DNA from: Aedoeadaptatus urinae
GTDB lineage: Bacteria; Bacillota; Clostridia; Tissierellales; Peptoniphilaceae
Direction: 5' to 3'
Assembly (NCBI RefSeq): GCF_900155585.1
Contig: NZ_LT707416.1
Coordinates: 273,774 to 311,565, forward strand
Length of the DNA: 37,792 nucleotides
The notes beneath the pieces are model-generated. The model ran no database searches. It was not told the origin of the DNA and saw only the letters and a program-made list of their open reading frames with translations. This document shows, piece after piece, positions 29,013 through 37,651 of this stretch. A program made the position numbers and the translations under genes. Numbering within the stretch: position 1 is the first letter of the stretch; each line of letters opens with the position of its first letter.

Positions 29013-29555
29013 ATTGCCCACAATGCCTATATTCGGCAGAAAGAGAAAAATCACTCCGTACACGGCGGCAGCGATTCCGCCCGTGGGCAGCTCGCGTTGT
29101 ATTTTCCCGGGGAGGCTAGTCAGTATTTCCGTGCCGGGGAGGGCGAAGTCCGGTGCGGCGAGGAGGTAGACGAGGCCGAAGACCAGGGCGGAGTAAATGG
29201 CGGCGGCCCATTTTTTCCGTCTCGTGGTGTAGAGGCGAAAGGTACTTTTTCTGAAGGCGTTAAATTGCAAGAAGTAGCTGAGGCTGTAGGCGACGACGAG
29301 AAGGCCGCTTAACAGGCCGTCGGCATTCAGGGTTTTCAGCACGGGGAGGCTGTAGACGATAAGGCCGTTTCCCAGAAAGAGGGCGATGAGCCGAAGGATG
29401 CTCTTTGATTTTTGCACCCATTCCGCCAGGAAATAGGCGATGGCCACGAGGCCCAGGGCTATGATCTGCAGCTTGTCGGCGAGGCCCAGGCTGTAAAGGC
29501 CGGCCCAGATCGCCAGGTGAAAGCCGGTAAGTATGAGGTCTCGGTTGTTTTTCAC
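28998..29555 (-). CDS. Polytopic membrane protein of unknown function
   Basis: 185 residues with about six hydrophobic segments (e.g. LQIIALGLVAIAYFLAEWV, and GGIAAAVYGVIFLFLPNIG near the end) and basic loops such as FRLYTTRRKKW. I do not recognise the family. It is the last gene of an operon with the ClC transporter and the binding protein, overlapping the latter by 4 bp (ATGA). Tight coupling suggests a common process, possibly ion or osmotic balance, but this is a guess from context. Confidence 0.6.
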   Translation of the reverse strand: MKNNRDLILTGFHLAIWAGLYSLGLADKLQIIALGLVAIAYFLAEWVQKSKSILRLIALFLGNGLIVYSLPVLKTLNADGLLSGLLVVAYSLSYFLQFNAFRKSTFRLYTTRRKKWAAAIYSALVFGLVYLLAAPDFALPGTEILTSLPGKIQRELPTGGIAAAVYGVIFLFLPNIGIVGNKKQT

Positions 29556-30643
29556 GATCCCACCTCCACAGATGTGACGTAGTCGGGTGTGTTTCCCTTT
29601 TGGCGCATAATGGGGACGTTTCTCGTCTTGTGGCGCTTGTTGATACCCAGGGCACCGTCGAAGGTATCGAGCCTGCGCAGGTAGCGGGCGACGGCCCCTC
29701 GATCGGGACCCACCTCGTTCATGGCATCGGCGATGAGGTTGTAGGCGTCGTAGCCCATGGCGGCGTAGGAGGTGGGGGCGCGGTCGTAGGCTTTTTCGTA
29801 GGCCAAAAGAAAGGCGTCGGAGGCCTGATTAAAGGTTTCGTAGCGAGCGTAGTGGGCGGTAAAGTAGACGACCTCTACGTCTTTTTTGCCGATTTCTCTA
29901 AAGGACGGATTTTCCCAGCGGTCGGCGCCCATGAGGGGCACGTCCATGCCGGCCTTTTTTACGGCGCGAATAAAGTAGGCGTCGGAGGTGGCGTCGCCGG
30001 GGCAGTAGATGCCGTCGATGGGATATTTTTTCAGCCGGGTGATTTCTCGACTGAAGCGGGTTTCCCCGGTGTGGTAGTGGACGGTGTAGCTGTGGACGTA
30101 GTCGGGGAGGGCTTGGGCAAAGGCGTCGGCCAGGTCGGTGCCGTAGCCCGTCTCCGCATCGACGACGATGGCGACGTCTCTCAGACCCAGGGTGTTTGCG
30201 GCGAAGGCCGCCATAGCCCGGGCCTGTTCTCTGTCGTTCATGCACACGGGGGTGATCCAGTAGTCGTCTTTTAAATCGGTGGCGGTGGAGCCGGTGACCG
30301 TGGGAATTTTCGCCGCCTGAATCACCGGCCGGGCCCGGTTCATGCTGTCGGTGCCGAAGGTGCCGATAAGGGCCAGGGCGCCTTTGTCGGAAAGGACGCT
30401 GACGCCGTTGGCCGCTTCAAAGGATTGGCTCTTCGTGTCGTAAAGGGACAGGGCGATCCTTTTGCCGCCGGCCACGGGGCGCAGGCTGTGGGCAAGCTTC
30501 ACGCCGCGCCAGGTTTCCACGCCGGTTTCGCCGTAAAGGCCTTGCTGGGGCTCGAAGACGCCCAGCATAACTGTATCGTCCGGTGTTTTTTGCCTGCAGC
30601 CTACCAAAAGCAGCAGGGCGAGGAGGGGAATCAGTCGCTTCAT
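29552..30643 (-). CDS. Lipoprotein, branched-chain amino-acid-type periplasmic-binding protein (orphan)
   Basis: 363 residues from the ATG at 30643. The start MKRLIPLLALLLLVGCRQK is a lipoprotein signal with the lipobox LVGC. The body follows the Peripla_BP_6 / LivJ fold: MLGVFEPQQGLYGETGVETW, then LIGTFGTDSMNRARPVIQAA, then a PTVTGSTATDL segment and GYDAYNLIADAM near the C-terminus. Such proteins normally feed a LivHMGF importer, but no permease or ATPase of that kind is present here. The gene overlaps the ClC gene by 4 bp upstream and the membrane-protein gene by 4 bp downstream, so it may work as a ligand sensor for these partners (inference). Confidence 0.85.
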   Translation of the reverse strand: MKRLIPLLALLLLVGCRQKTPDDTVMLGVFEPQQGLYGETGVETWRGVKLAHSLRPVAGGKRIALSLYDTKSQSFEAANGVSVLSDKGALALIGTFGTDSMNRARPVIQAAKIPTVTGSTATDLKDDYWITPVCMNDREQARAMAAFAANTLGLRDVAIVVDAETGYGTDLADAFAQALPDYVHSYTVHYHTGETRFSREITRLKKYPIDGIYCPGDATSDAYFIRAVKKAGMDVPLMGADRWENPSFREIGKKDVEVVYFTAHYARYETFNQASDAFLLAYEKAYDRAPTSYAAMGYDAYNLIADAMNEVGPDRGAVARYLRRLDTFDGALGINKRHKTRNVPIMRQKGNTPDYVTSVEVGS

Positions 30644-32157
30644 GATACGTCTCCGAAATAGTCCGCCAAGTCCTCCAGCTCCTCTTCCCTGCAGAGGACC
30701 AGGAGCTCGTCGCCGCCCTCCAGGGTGGTGTCGGCGTGGGGAGTAAAGGTCACGTCCTCCCGCTTCACCGATGCGATGACCGGATGATGGGGGATGTGGA
30801 GGCTTTTCAGGGGGATATCCAGGTAATCGGCATCGCCGGGGACGAGGAAGTATTGCATGGTGTAGTCTTCGCTTTTCTTGTCGGCCTTTGTCTTGAACAT
30901 ATTGTCGTAAAGGGATTCGTAAATGGGGCCGTTTTTCAAAAGCTGGGCCACGATGTAGGCCACCATGGCGGTGGTGGTGACGGAAATCATTTGAAGCATG
31001 GTGCCGCTCATTTCCGAGACCAGGAGAATGGACAGAAGGGGCGCCTGGACCACGGAGGAGAGGATGGCAGCCATGCCTAAGTAAAGAAAGTTGGCGTAGT
31101 ACATATCGCCGCCCAGTAAGAGGCCGTGGAGTAGGGCGCCGATAAGAGCTCCTAAGGTGAGCACGGGAAGGAAGATGCCGCCTTGGGCGCCGGAGCCGTA
31201 GCCGGTCCACACCAAAATCATGCGCAGGGCGAAAAAGCCCACGAGAATTTTTGCGGAGACGGTGGTGTTGGCCAGCTGCTCGATGAGGCCGTGGCCTCCG
31301 CCTAAGAGGATGGGGTTGTAGAGCCCGGCCAAGAGAGCCAGGACCATGGCGAGAAAAATAATCAGGTAGCGGGGAATGGGGAGTTTTTTCATGCGGGTGC
31401 TTGCAAAGAGCAGGCCTTTATTGAAGACGGAGCCGAAGATGCCGCCGAAGATGCCGACGACGACGGGAGCCCAGATCATTCCCGTGGGGAGCATTTCCTT
31501 CATGGGAAAGGAAAAGGCGGGCTCCATGCCCAAGATGCTGAAGCTGACCCAGTTGGCAACCACCGAGGCCACGACGCAGGGCACGACGAAAAAGTGGGAG
31601 AAGCTTTTGTGCAGCTCTTCCAAGGCGAAGAGGGCGCCGGCCAAGGGCGCGTTAAAGGCCGCGGCGAGACCGGCTGAGGCCCCGGCGGTAATGAAGTAGC
31701 GCTGCTCCATTTCCGTTGCGTGGAAAATTTTGCCGAGGATTTTCGCCAAGGTGCCACCTAATTGAATGGACGGGCCCTCTCTGCCCAAGGTCAGCCCCGA
31801 AAAGGCCGCCATGGCGCCGCCGAAGAATTTGGAAATCAAGGTGGGCACCGGGGCGATGTCGGCCTTGCCCAAAAGCTCGCCGCGAATTTGGGGAATCCCG
31901 CTGCCGCCGCTTAAGGGCGACCAATTCAAGAGCAGGTGCATGGCCACGGCCATGACAAAAAAGAGGACGAGCATCAAAAGAATCCGCATCGGATTGATAT
32001 TGACGTAGAGAAGATTTCTCAGATCGTCCAGCTTGCCCAGGGTAAACCGGTACATGACGGAAATCATGCCCGAGGCCAGCCCCGTGAGAAAGCCGCCGAA
32101 GACCAAATGCAGGCGCAGGCGATTGCGATTGTAATTGTTTGCGTGGTGGGTATCCAT
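30640..32157 (-). CDS. ClC-type chloride transporter with C-terminal TrkA-C domain
   Basis: 505 residues. The ClC filter motifs are all visible: GGSGIPQIRGELL, the gating-glutamate loop GREGPSIQLGG, and GSGAQGGIFLPVLTLGALIG, with the pore Tyr probably in GPIYESLYD. The gating Glu fits either an H+/Cl- antiporter or a gated channel. Residues 430-505 form a TrkA-C (RCK_C) ligand-binding domain (DIPLKSLHIPHHPVIASVKR), so transport is probably controlled by a small cytoplasmic ligand. AAAGGAG precedes the ATG. It heads the three-gene operon with the binding protein and a membrane protein. Confidence 0.92.
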   Translation of the reverse strand: MDTHHANNYNRNRLRLHLVFGGFLTGLASGMISVMYRFTLGKLDDLRNLLYVNINPMRILLMLVLFFVMAVAMHLLLNWSPLSGGSGIPQIRGELLGKADIAPVPTLISKFFGGAMAAFSGLTLGREGPSIQLGGTLAKILGKIFHATEMEQRYFITAGASAGLAAAFNAPLAGALFALEELHKSFSHFFVVPCVVASVVANWVSFSILGMEPAFSFPMKEMLPTGMIWAPVVVGIFGGIFGSVFNKGLLFASTRMKKLPIPRYLIIFLAMVLALLAGLYNPILLGGGHGLIEQLANTTVSAKILVGFFALRMILVWTGYGSGAQGGIFLPVLTLGALIGALLHGLLLGGDMYYANFLYLGMAAILSSVVQAPLLSILLVSEMSGTMLQMISVTTTAMVAYIVAQLLKNGPIYESLYDNMFKTKADKKSEDYTMQYFLVPGDADYLDIPLKSLHIPHHPVIASVKREDVTFTPHADTTLEGGDELLVLCREEELEDLADYFGDVS

Positions 32158-32164
32158 TGAGACT

Positions 32165-32480
32165 CCTTTCCCAACCGACGAAAATGTAAAAAGCGAAAGC
32201 GAAGGAAGATGACCGTGCCGCAGCTGCCGATGGCGGCGGTAACAAATAATAATTTTATCAAATAAGGGCGTGGTTCGAAATAGCAGGCGATTAAATTCAC
32301 CGCCACGGGGAAAATAAATTCACGCGCCGTAGATTTCCGCAAGCCTCGCCGATGATGTTCACGACGACGAGACCGAAGAGTAGGGCGACGAGAAAAGACC
32401 TATGCCCCGTGCGGGCCCCGGCAATAGAAGAAACAACACTTCCGAAGGCATGTGACCTAAAACAAATACCGCGGCAGGAT
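32165..32480 (-). pseudogene. Possible degenerate small membrane-protein gene
   Basis: Two minus-strand frames read hydrophobic stretches, SFLVALLFGLVVVNIIGEA then, after a frame change near 32340, FIFPVAVNLIACYFEPRPY and LLFVTAAIGSCGTVIF. They would join into one three-helix protein upstream of the ClC gene if a single frameshift were corrected. The second frame has no stop before the ClC start. No family is recognised. The rest of the 460-bp gap holds only the promoter of the rightward ABC operon. Confidence 0.25.
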
Positions 32481-32535
32481 AAAAAGCCGTCGAAATTTTT
32501 AAGAGCCTTCCATACAATATATTTCAAAAAAGGGC

Positions 32536-32564
32536 TTTACAAAGCTCGAAAATGGTTGTATTAT
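32536..32564 (+). promoter_or_regulatory. Sigma-A promoter of the amino-acid ABC operon
   Basis: TTTACA (32536-32541) and TATTAT (32559-32564) with 17-bp spacing, about 54 bp before the first gene's ATG. Confidence 0.65.
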
Positions 32565-32617
32565 AAACCCACGATGATTTACCGCGATAAAGCGATAAAC
32601 AAAGAAAGGAACAAATC

Positions 32618-33445
32618 ATGAAGAAAAAACTTTTTACTCTCACAGCATTACTGATGATTCTGCTCGTCGGCTGCTCCGGCGGCGCGAACAAGCAGGAAAA
32701 CAAAGAGGCCAATGACGGCGGCAACAATGCCAAGCAAGAGGCTGCAGGCGAATTGGATAAGAGCAAGACCTATGTCCTCGGTATGGACGACACCTTCGCT
32801 CCCATGGGCTTCCGCGATGAAAAGGGCGAGCTCGTCGGCTTCGACGTCGAGCTGGCACAAGCGGCCGCCAAAGAAATGGGCATTAAGATCGAATGCCAAC
32901 CCATCGACTGGACCGTGAAGGAAACGGAATTGGATTCCGGCAATGTAGACTTCCTCTGGAACGGCTACTCCATTACCCCCGAGCGCGAAAAGAAAGTGCT
33001 CTTCTCGGATCCCTACATGGACAATCGTCAAATCATCATCACATTAAAAGATTCGCCCGTCAATTCCAAAGCGGATTTGGCCGGCAAGCGCATCACCGTG
33101 CAAGGGGAATCCTCGGCACTGGAGGCCGTCATGAAGGACGATGCTTTCGTGAAGAGCTTAGCCGAACCGCCGGTTGAATATGCGACCAACACGGAATGCT
33201 TTAAAGACATCGAAGCGAAACGCTGCGACGCCATCGTCGTCGACGAGGTTCTGGCCCGCTACTACATGAAGCAAAACGGCGAAGAAAACTACAAGGTCCT
33301 GGAGGATAACTTCGGCGAAGAAAAGTTTGCCGTCGGTATGCGCAAGGACGACGCGGCTTTACAGGAAGCATTGAACAAGGCGTTGGCTAAATTGAAAGAA
33401 GACGGCACCTACGACGAAATCTACAAGAAATATTTCGCCGACTAA
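32618..33445 (+). CDS. Amino-acid ABC transporter substrate-binding lipoprotein
   Basis: 275 residues. A lipobox LLVGC (Cys19) is followed by an Asn/Glu-rich linker to about residue 45 and then the SBP_bac_3 fold: YVLGMDDTFAPMGFRDEKGE and LVGFDVELAQAAAKEMG, the family signature; then NGYSITPEREKKVLFSDPY. This is the polar amino-acid (glutamine/cystine/arginine-type) class. With the cysteine operon elsewhere, cystine is one option, but nothing in the sequence fixes the ligand. AAAGGAAC precedes the ATG, and the permease and ATPase genes follow in the same operon. Confidence 0.92.
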   Translation: MKKKLFTLTALLMILLVGCSGGANKQENKEANDGGNNAKQEAAGELDKSKTYVLGMDDTFAPMGFRDEKGELVGFDVELAQAAAKEMGIKIECQPIDWTVKETELDSGNVDFLWNGYSITPEREKKVLFSDPYMDNRQIIITLKDSPVNSKADLAGKRITVQGESSALEAVMKDDAFVKSLAEPPVEYATNTECFKDIEAKRCDAIVVDEVLARYYMKQNGEENYKVLEDNFGEEKFAVGMRKDDAALQEALNKALAKLKEDGTYDEIYKKYFAD

Positions 33446-33467
33446 GGCGTAATGGCAGGAGGCAGCT

Positions 33468-34112
33468 TTGGAAGTACTACAACGATTAATCCCTTTACTG
33501 GGAGAAGGAATGAAGACCACGGCGTCGGTTTTTATCGTCACCATCGTCTTATCGTCTGTGCTCTGTATACCGGTGGCCTGGGCGCGTCTGTCCCGTAACC
33601 CCATTATATCGAAGTTGGCGGCGATTTACATTTACATTATGCGAGCGACGCCTTTGCTCCTTCAATTAATGTTTGTGTTCTTCGGGCTGCCTCTTCTGCC
33701 CGCGGGCATTACCCTGGGCCGGTTTACTTCCATCTTCCTCGCCTTCGTACTAAACTACACGGCCTACCTCGCCGAAATTTTAAGAGGCGGGATTCAATCC
33801 GTGGATCCCGGTCAGTGGGAAGCGGGAAAAGTGCTGGGGCTCTCCAAGGGCTACACCTTCTTTAAGGTCATTCTGCCCGTGGTCATTCAGCGCAGCTTCC
33901 CTGCCTATTCCAACGAAGTCATCACTCTGGTCAAGGACACGTCCTTGGTTTACATTCTGGGCGTCATGGATATTTTGAAGGCGGCCAAGTCCGTTTCGAA
34001 CACCATGTCCTCCATTCTGCCCTACGTCTATGTCGGGATAGTTTATCTGATCGTCGTCGGCCTGTTGACCCTGCTTTTGAGACACACAGAGAGGAAGATT
34101 GAAGCGTCATGA
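33468..34112 (+). CDS. Amino-acid ABC transporter permease (HisM/GlnP family)
   Basis: 214 residues from a TTG start, which has GGAGG in the right place (about 33457); no ATG fits better. Five membrane segments are visible. The start GEGMKTTASVFIVTIVLSSV, YIYIMRATPLLLQLMFVFF, and the EAA loop EAGKVLGLSKGYTFFKVILP are family marks. It forms the membrane channel with the neighbouring binding protein and ATPase. It overlaps the ATPase gene by 4 bp. Confidence 0.92.
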   Translation: MEVLQRLIPLLGEGMKTTASVFIVTIVLSSVLCIPVAWARLSRNPIISKLAAIYIYIMRATPLLLQLMFVFFGLPLLPAGITLGRFTSIFLAFVLNYTAYLAEILRGGIQSVDPGQWEAGKVLGLSKGYTFFKVILPVVIQRSFPAYSNEVITLVKDTSLVYILGVMDILKAAKSVSNTMSSILPYVYVGIVYLIVVGLLTLLLRHTERKIEAS

Positions 34113-34759
34113 AAATCACCGTGGAAAATTTAAAAAAATCCTTTGGCGACCGCTGCATATGGAGCGGAATCGATCTGACCTTCACCTCCGATGAGATCGT
34201 CTCTATTGCAGGCAAGAGCGGCCAAGGGAAGACCACCTTCCTCCGCTGTTTAAACGGGCTGGAAACCTACGACGACGGCAAGGTCTCCTTCGACGGCACG
34301 CCGATGCCGGCGGGAACGACGGATGCGAAAAAAATCGGCATGGTCTTTCAAGGCTACTGTCTCTTTCCGAAAATGACCGTGTGGGAGAATATCCTCCTGG
34401 CTCCCATTTACCACGGCGTGGATCGAAAAGAGGCGGAGGCGCGGGCGGAGCGGCTCATGAAGGAGCTGGAGATTTACGAGGAGAAGGACAAGTACCCGAG
34501 AAATCTATCCGGCGGTCAACAGCAGCGGGTGGCCATTGTGCGGGCCTGTATGCTGGAGCCGGAAATCCTCTGCTTCGACGAGCCCACCTCGGCCCTGGAC
34601 GGGGCGACCATCGACAAGCTGGCCCAAACCATGGCCCGCTTAAAGGAAAAGGGCATGGGCATGATCGTCGTCACCCACGACCGGGCCTTTGCCGAGCGAA
34701 TTTCCGATCGCATCCTGCACTTCGAAGAGGGTCGCTTGAGAGAAGAGATCGTGGCGTAA
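34109..34759 (+). CDS. Amino-acid ABC transporter ATP-binding protein (GlnQ-like)
   Basis: 216 residues, somewhat short against the usual 240. Walker A GKSGQGKTT (residues 35-43, with Gln where Ser is usual), Q-loop in VFQGYCLFPKMTVWENI, signature LSGGQQQRVAIVRA, Walker B ILCFDEPTSALD, and H-loop His in VVTHDRAFAE. It powers the importer formed with the two upstream genes. The 3' end converges on the IclR gene, with a bidirectional terminator between. Confidence 0.93.
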   Translation: MKITVENLKKSFGDRCIWSGIDLTFTSDEIVSIAGKSGQGKTTFLRCLNGLETYDDGKVSFDGTPMPAGTTDAKKIGMVFQGYCLFPKMTVWENILLAPIYHGVDRKEAEARAERLMKELEIYEEKDKYPRNLSGGQQQRVAIVRACMLEPEILCFDEPTSALDGATIDKLAQTMARLKEKGMGMIVVTHDRAFAERISDRILHFEEGRLREEIVA

Positions 34760-34912
34760 GATTTCCTCCTTTTGCCAATAACAATCGCCGCGAATACGAA
34801 GACAAGTAAACGACATTTTCCAACTCGGGCCCCTCGGGCCAAGGCATTATAAAAGTGTCGCAGAGCTCCGCGACACTTGCCATATTTCTATTATTTTCCT
34901 CTTCTCTGAAAA

Positions 34913-34945
34913 AGGTTGTTGTCACAATGGCAGCAACCTTTTTTT
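34913..34945 (+). terminator. Bidirectional terminator between the ABC operon and the IclR gene
   Basis: AGGTTGTTGTC / GGCAGCAACCT (two G-U pairs) with A-run before and T-run after. A second hairpin without T-run, AAGTGTCGC / GCGACACTT, lies at 34852-34877. Confidence 0.8.
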
Positions 34946-34969
34946 GGTCTGTGATGTGTGTAAGATAAA

Positions 34970-35746
34970 TTACAGAGACAACAGCGTCCCCAGGCCCGGC
35001 TCCTCCGCCAAGGCGTCGGCCACGTCGGCGAGGATGTTCTCCAGGCGGTCCATGCCCTTGTGCTCCAGACGGCTCGTGGGGCCCGACAGGCTCACCCCGG
35101 CGATGAGCTCACCTTCAAAATAAATGCCCTTGGCCATGCAGGTCAGGCCGTATTCGTACTCCTCCCGGTCGTGGGCCGTGCCCGTCTCCACCACATCCCG
35201 TAAATCCGCCGCCAAGGCCTCTTTCGTCGTCAGGGTGGAAATGGTGCGGGGCGCCAGCTCGTGGCGGGCGAGGTAGCGGGCGAGATCATCCGCCTCGTAC
35301 TCGGCGAGGAAAATCTTTCCGATGGCGGAGCAGTACAGAGGGGCTACGGGAATCAAGTGGCGCATAATGTAAAATTCTTCCCCGGCCACGGAGTCCAACA
35401 TGACAATGGCGTCGTCGGCGCAAATCCCCAGGTTCAAGCTCTCGCCCATCTCCCGCACCGCCCGCTCCATAATAGGGCGGGTCACCGTGGTGAAATCCCA
35501 GCGATTCCTGACCTCGGCGTCGTAGGGAATAAAGCCCAGACCCAGGCGGTAGCGGTCTTCGCTGTCCTTTGCCACAAAGTGCTCTCCTTCCAAGGTGTAG
35601 AGGATTTTAAAGACGCTGGCTTTGGGCAGCTCCAGGCGAGAAGCAATATCGCCGATGCCGTGGGCGCCGCCGTTTTCCAAGAGAAAATGCAAAATTTGCA
35701 GCGCCTTGTCCACCATAGGCACCGTATAATCCGGTTTTTTTGCCAT
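34970..35746 (-). CDS. IclR-family transcriptional regulator
   Basis: 258 residues. An N-terminal winged helix-turn-helix (about 10-70: KALQILHFLLENGGAHGIGD, IASRLELPKASVFKIL) is followed by the IclR effector domain (80-250), including a GESLNLGICADDAIVMLDSV stretch and the conserved YCSAIGKIFLAE and TCMAKGIYF segments. These usually bind small organic acids. It is divergent from the aminotransferase gene 100 bp away, the classic layout of regulator and target. The gap has two TTGTG.A-like boxes on the minus strand that overlap its own promoter, possibly operators. Confidence 0.92.
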   Translation of the reverse strand: MAKKPDYTVPMVDKALQILHFLLENGGAHGIGDIASRLELPKASVFKILYTLEGEHFVAKDSEDRYRLGLGFIPYDAEVRNRWDFTTVTRPIMERAVREMGESLNLGICADDAIVMLDSVAGEEFYIMRHLIPVAPLYCSAIGKIFLAEYEADDLARYLARHELAPRTISTLTTKEALAADLRDVVETGTAHDREEYEYGLTCMAKGIYFEGELIAGVSLSGPTSRLEHKGMDRLENILADVADALAEEPGLGTLLSL

Positions 35747-35847
35747 TCCGCGAAGCCTCCTTTATAATAGAACCATTCCACAATGATTCACAAGCATTCT
35801 TGCATTAATTTAAGTATAGCAGAAAAAACGCAGATAGAGGAGGAAGT

Positions 35848-37008
35848 ATGAGTAAGGCCATGATTTCGAAAAAATACGGAAACCGGGAGTCGGGGGGCTT
35901 GGCGGCAAGCGCCGATTTAGCCAAGACCTACCACGACGTGGTGGACTTTACCCTAGGCGATCCCGACCTCACCACTCCGGAGGCCATTATTCGCGCCGCG
36001 GCGGAAGATGCCCTGGCGGGCCACACCCACTACACCGACAGCCGGGGCGACGGAGAGCTCATCAATGCCATTGTGGACTTTCAAAGGGAAACCTACGGCG
36101 TGGAGCTTTCACCGGAGAATGTCTTCGTTACCACCTCCGCCTGCCACGGCATGTGGTTGGTGCTGGAAACCATGCTCGATGAAGGCGACGAGGTGATGAT
36201 CATCGAGCCCTACTTCGCCCCCTACGCCGATCAGGTCAAAATGGCGGGGGGCGTGCCCGTGTTTATTCCCACGGATCCCGACGGGGGCTTTCGCCCGAAC
36301 ATGGACGTGATTCGAAAAAAGGTCACGAAAAAAACCAAGGCCCTCATCGTGAACACCCCGAACAATCCCTCGGGCCTGTGCCTGAAAAAAGAAGAGCTCG
36401 TCGCCCTGGGACAGCTGGCGGAAGAAAAAGACTTCTATTTAATAGCCGACGATATTTACACCGCCTTTTCCTACGAGAGCCCCTTCGTACCCATGGCATC
36501 CTTGGACGCGTGCAAAGACCGCACCGTTACCCTGCGCTCCTTTTCCAAGAACTTTGCCATGACCGGCTGGCGCATCGGCTACATTTTAGGAGAGAAAAGC
36601 TTCATCGCCGCGGCCAAATCCGTCAACGAAAACAATGTCTACACCGCCCCGGCCATCTCCCAGCGCGCCGCCCTCTACGCCCTCACCCATCGGGACCAGG
36701 TGCAGCCGCCTGTCGTGGAGGAATTTAAAAAGCGCACCTTCCACGCCTACGAACGATTGACGCGGCTCAAAAACATCCGCATCGCCGAGCCCACGGGCAC
36801 CTTCTATCTCTTCGTGGACATTCGCCCCACGGGACTCACCGAAGACGAGGTGTGGCAAAAGCTGTTGGACGAAGCCCATGTGCTTACGGTGAAGGGCTCC
36901 GCCTTCGGCGAAAGCGGCCGCGGCTTCTTGCGCCTCGCCGTCACCGTCGGCGTAGATAAAATCGACAAGGCCTTCGACCGCATGGAAAAAATGACCATAT
37001 TTCAATAA
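35848..37008 (+). CDS. PLP-dependent aminotransferase, class I/II
   Basis: 386 residues, fold type I. Visible: DFTLGDPDLTTPEAI at the N-terminus, VTTSACHGMWLVLETML (cofactor phosphate region), NTPNNPSGLCLKKEEL, LIADDIYTAFSY with the Asp/Tyr that hold PLP, the Schiff-base Lys in RSFSKNFAMTGWRIGYI, and GFLRLAVTVG with the carboxylate-binding Arg near the end. This is the aspartate/aromatic/MalY-PatA-like subgroup; the amino-acid substrate is undetermined. GAGGAGGAAGT precedes the ATG. Probably controlled by the divergent IclR regulator. Confidence 0.92.
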   Translation: MSKAMISKKYGNRESGGLAASADLAKTYHDVVDFTLGDPDLTTPEAIIRAAAEDALAGHTHYTDSRGDGELINAIVDFQRETYGVELSPENVFVTTSACHGMWLVLETMLDEGDEVMIIEPYFAPYADQVKMAGGVPVFIPTDPDGGFRPNMDVIRKKVTKKTKALIVNTPNNPSGLCLKKEELVALGQLAEEKDFYLIADDIYTAFSYESPFVPMASLDACKDRTVTLRSFSKNFAMTGWRIGYILGEKSFIAAAKSVNENNVYTAPAISQRAALYALTHRDQVQPPVVEEFKKRTFHAYERLTRLKNIRIAEPTGTFYLFVDIRPTGLTEDEVWQKLLDEAHVLTVKGSAFGESGRGFLRLAVTVGVDKIDKAFDRMEKMTIFQ

Positions 37009-37027
37009 AAAGGAATAAAGCATAAAA

Positions 37028-37057
37028 AAAGACGCCCCTCCGAAGAGGGGCATCTTT
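37028..37057 (+). terminator. Terminator after the aminotransferase gene
   Basis: AAAGACGCCCCTC / GAGGGGCATCTTT stem with a CGAA loop. The T-run is short (TTTCGCTCT), so efficiency is uncertain. Confidence 0.65.
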
Positions 37058-37209
37058 CGCTCTATTAAACAAAGGAGCACCATCAGACATAGATGAATGG
37101 ATGTAGGATTTCCTACGCTCTTTATTTTATCAGAAAACGGCGTAAGAAGGTAGTCTATAGATAAAAGGTTTGAAATTCCGTAGATATTCTCCGCCGCCGA
37201 AAGTATTTA

Positions 37210-37239
37210 TTGACCGCTTTTTTATTGCGGATTTATAAT
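37210..37239 (+). promoter_or_regulatory. Sigma-A promoter of the small membrane-protein gene
   Basis: TTGACC (37210-37215) and TATAAT (37234-37239) with 18-bp spacing, about 60 bp before the GTG start. The stretch 37058-37209 between the terminator and this promoter holds nothing I can identify. Confidence 0.65.
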
Positions 37240-37300
37240 AATAAGGTAAAAGCGCCCCGAAACCGGGAAGACGATGAGACCGGGAAAGGAGAAAATACCC

Positions 37301-37465
37301 GTGCAAATAAATAAAATCTTCGCTATAATCACATTTGCCTTTGTCCTGCTAAACTTGGAAGGCATTCTTTGGAAGAGCCGATGGGTTGAAAAACACGAAA
37401 AAACGATCCGGCCTTTGGCCGCCTTCGTCATGCTGTGCATCGGTCTTTACTATCTGTTTCAATAA
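37301..37465 (+). CDS. Small membrane protein (54 residues)
   Basis: It starts at GTG behind AAAGGAG (9-bp spacing); an in-frame ATG at 37274 would place the ribosome site inside the gene. The sequence has two hydrophobic helices, INKIFAIITFAFVLLNLEG and PLAAFVMLCIGLYYLFQ, joined by a charged KSRWVEKHEKTIR loop, so it is a hairpin-type membrane protein. It has its own consensus promoter. The family is not recognised. Confidence 0.6.
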   Translation: MQINKIFAIITFAFVLLNLEGILWKSRWVEKHEKTIRPLAAFVMLCIGLYYLFQ

Positions 37466-37480
37466 AAAGGAAAAACAGCG

Positions 37481-37509
37481 TTGACAGATCTTGGCTCCGA
37501 TGGTAGACT
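37481..37509 (+). promoter_or_regulatory. Tandem promoter P1 (probable rRNA operon)
   Basis: TTGACA (37481-37486), 17 bp, TAGACT (37504-37509). The first of three equally oriented promoters 84-87 bp apart. Confidence 0.7.
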
Positions 37510-37564
37510 ATGCAAGTCGCCTCGAAAGAGATGTAGCTGTTTTAGAAAAAAGTCAAAAAAATTC

Positions 37565-37593
37565 TTGACAGTTCGGATCCATCGAGGTATGAT
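37565..37593 (+). promoter_or_regulatory. Tandem promoter P2 (probable rRNA operon)
   Basis: TTGACA (37565-37570), 17 bp, TATGAT (37588-37593), with an A-rich UP-element-like tract just upstream. Confidence 0.8.
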
Positions 37594-37651
37594 ATAAAAG
37601 TTATCGCGCGAGGCGTGCGGAAAAGAATTTTTACAAAGTGTTAAAAAGTTC

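Noticed and set aside
29600-30274. Plus-strand frame opposite the binding-protein gene
   Set aside because: It is Val/Gly-rich with no recognisable domain and no ribosome site; the minus-strand lipoprotein is unambiguous.
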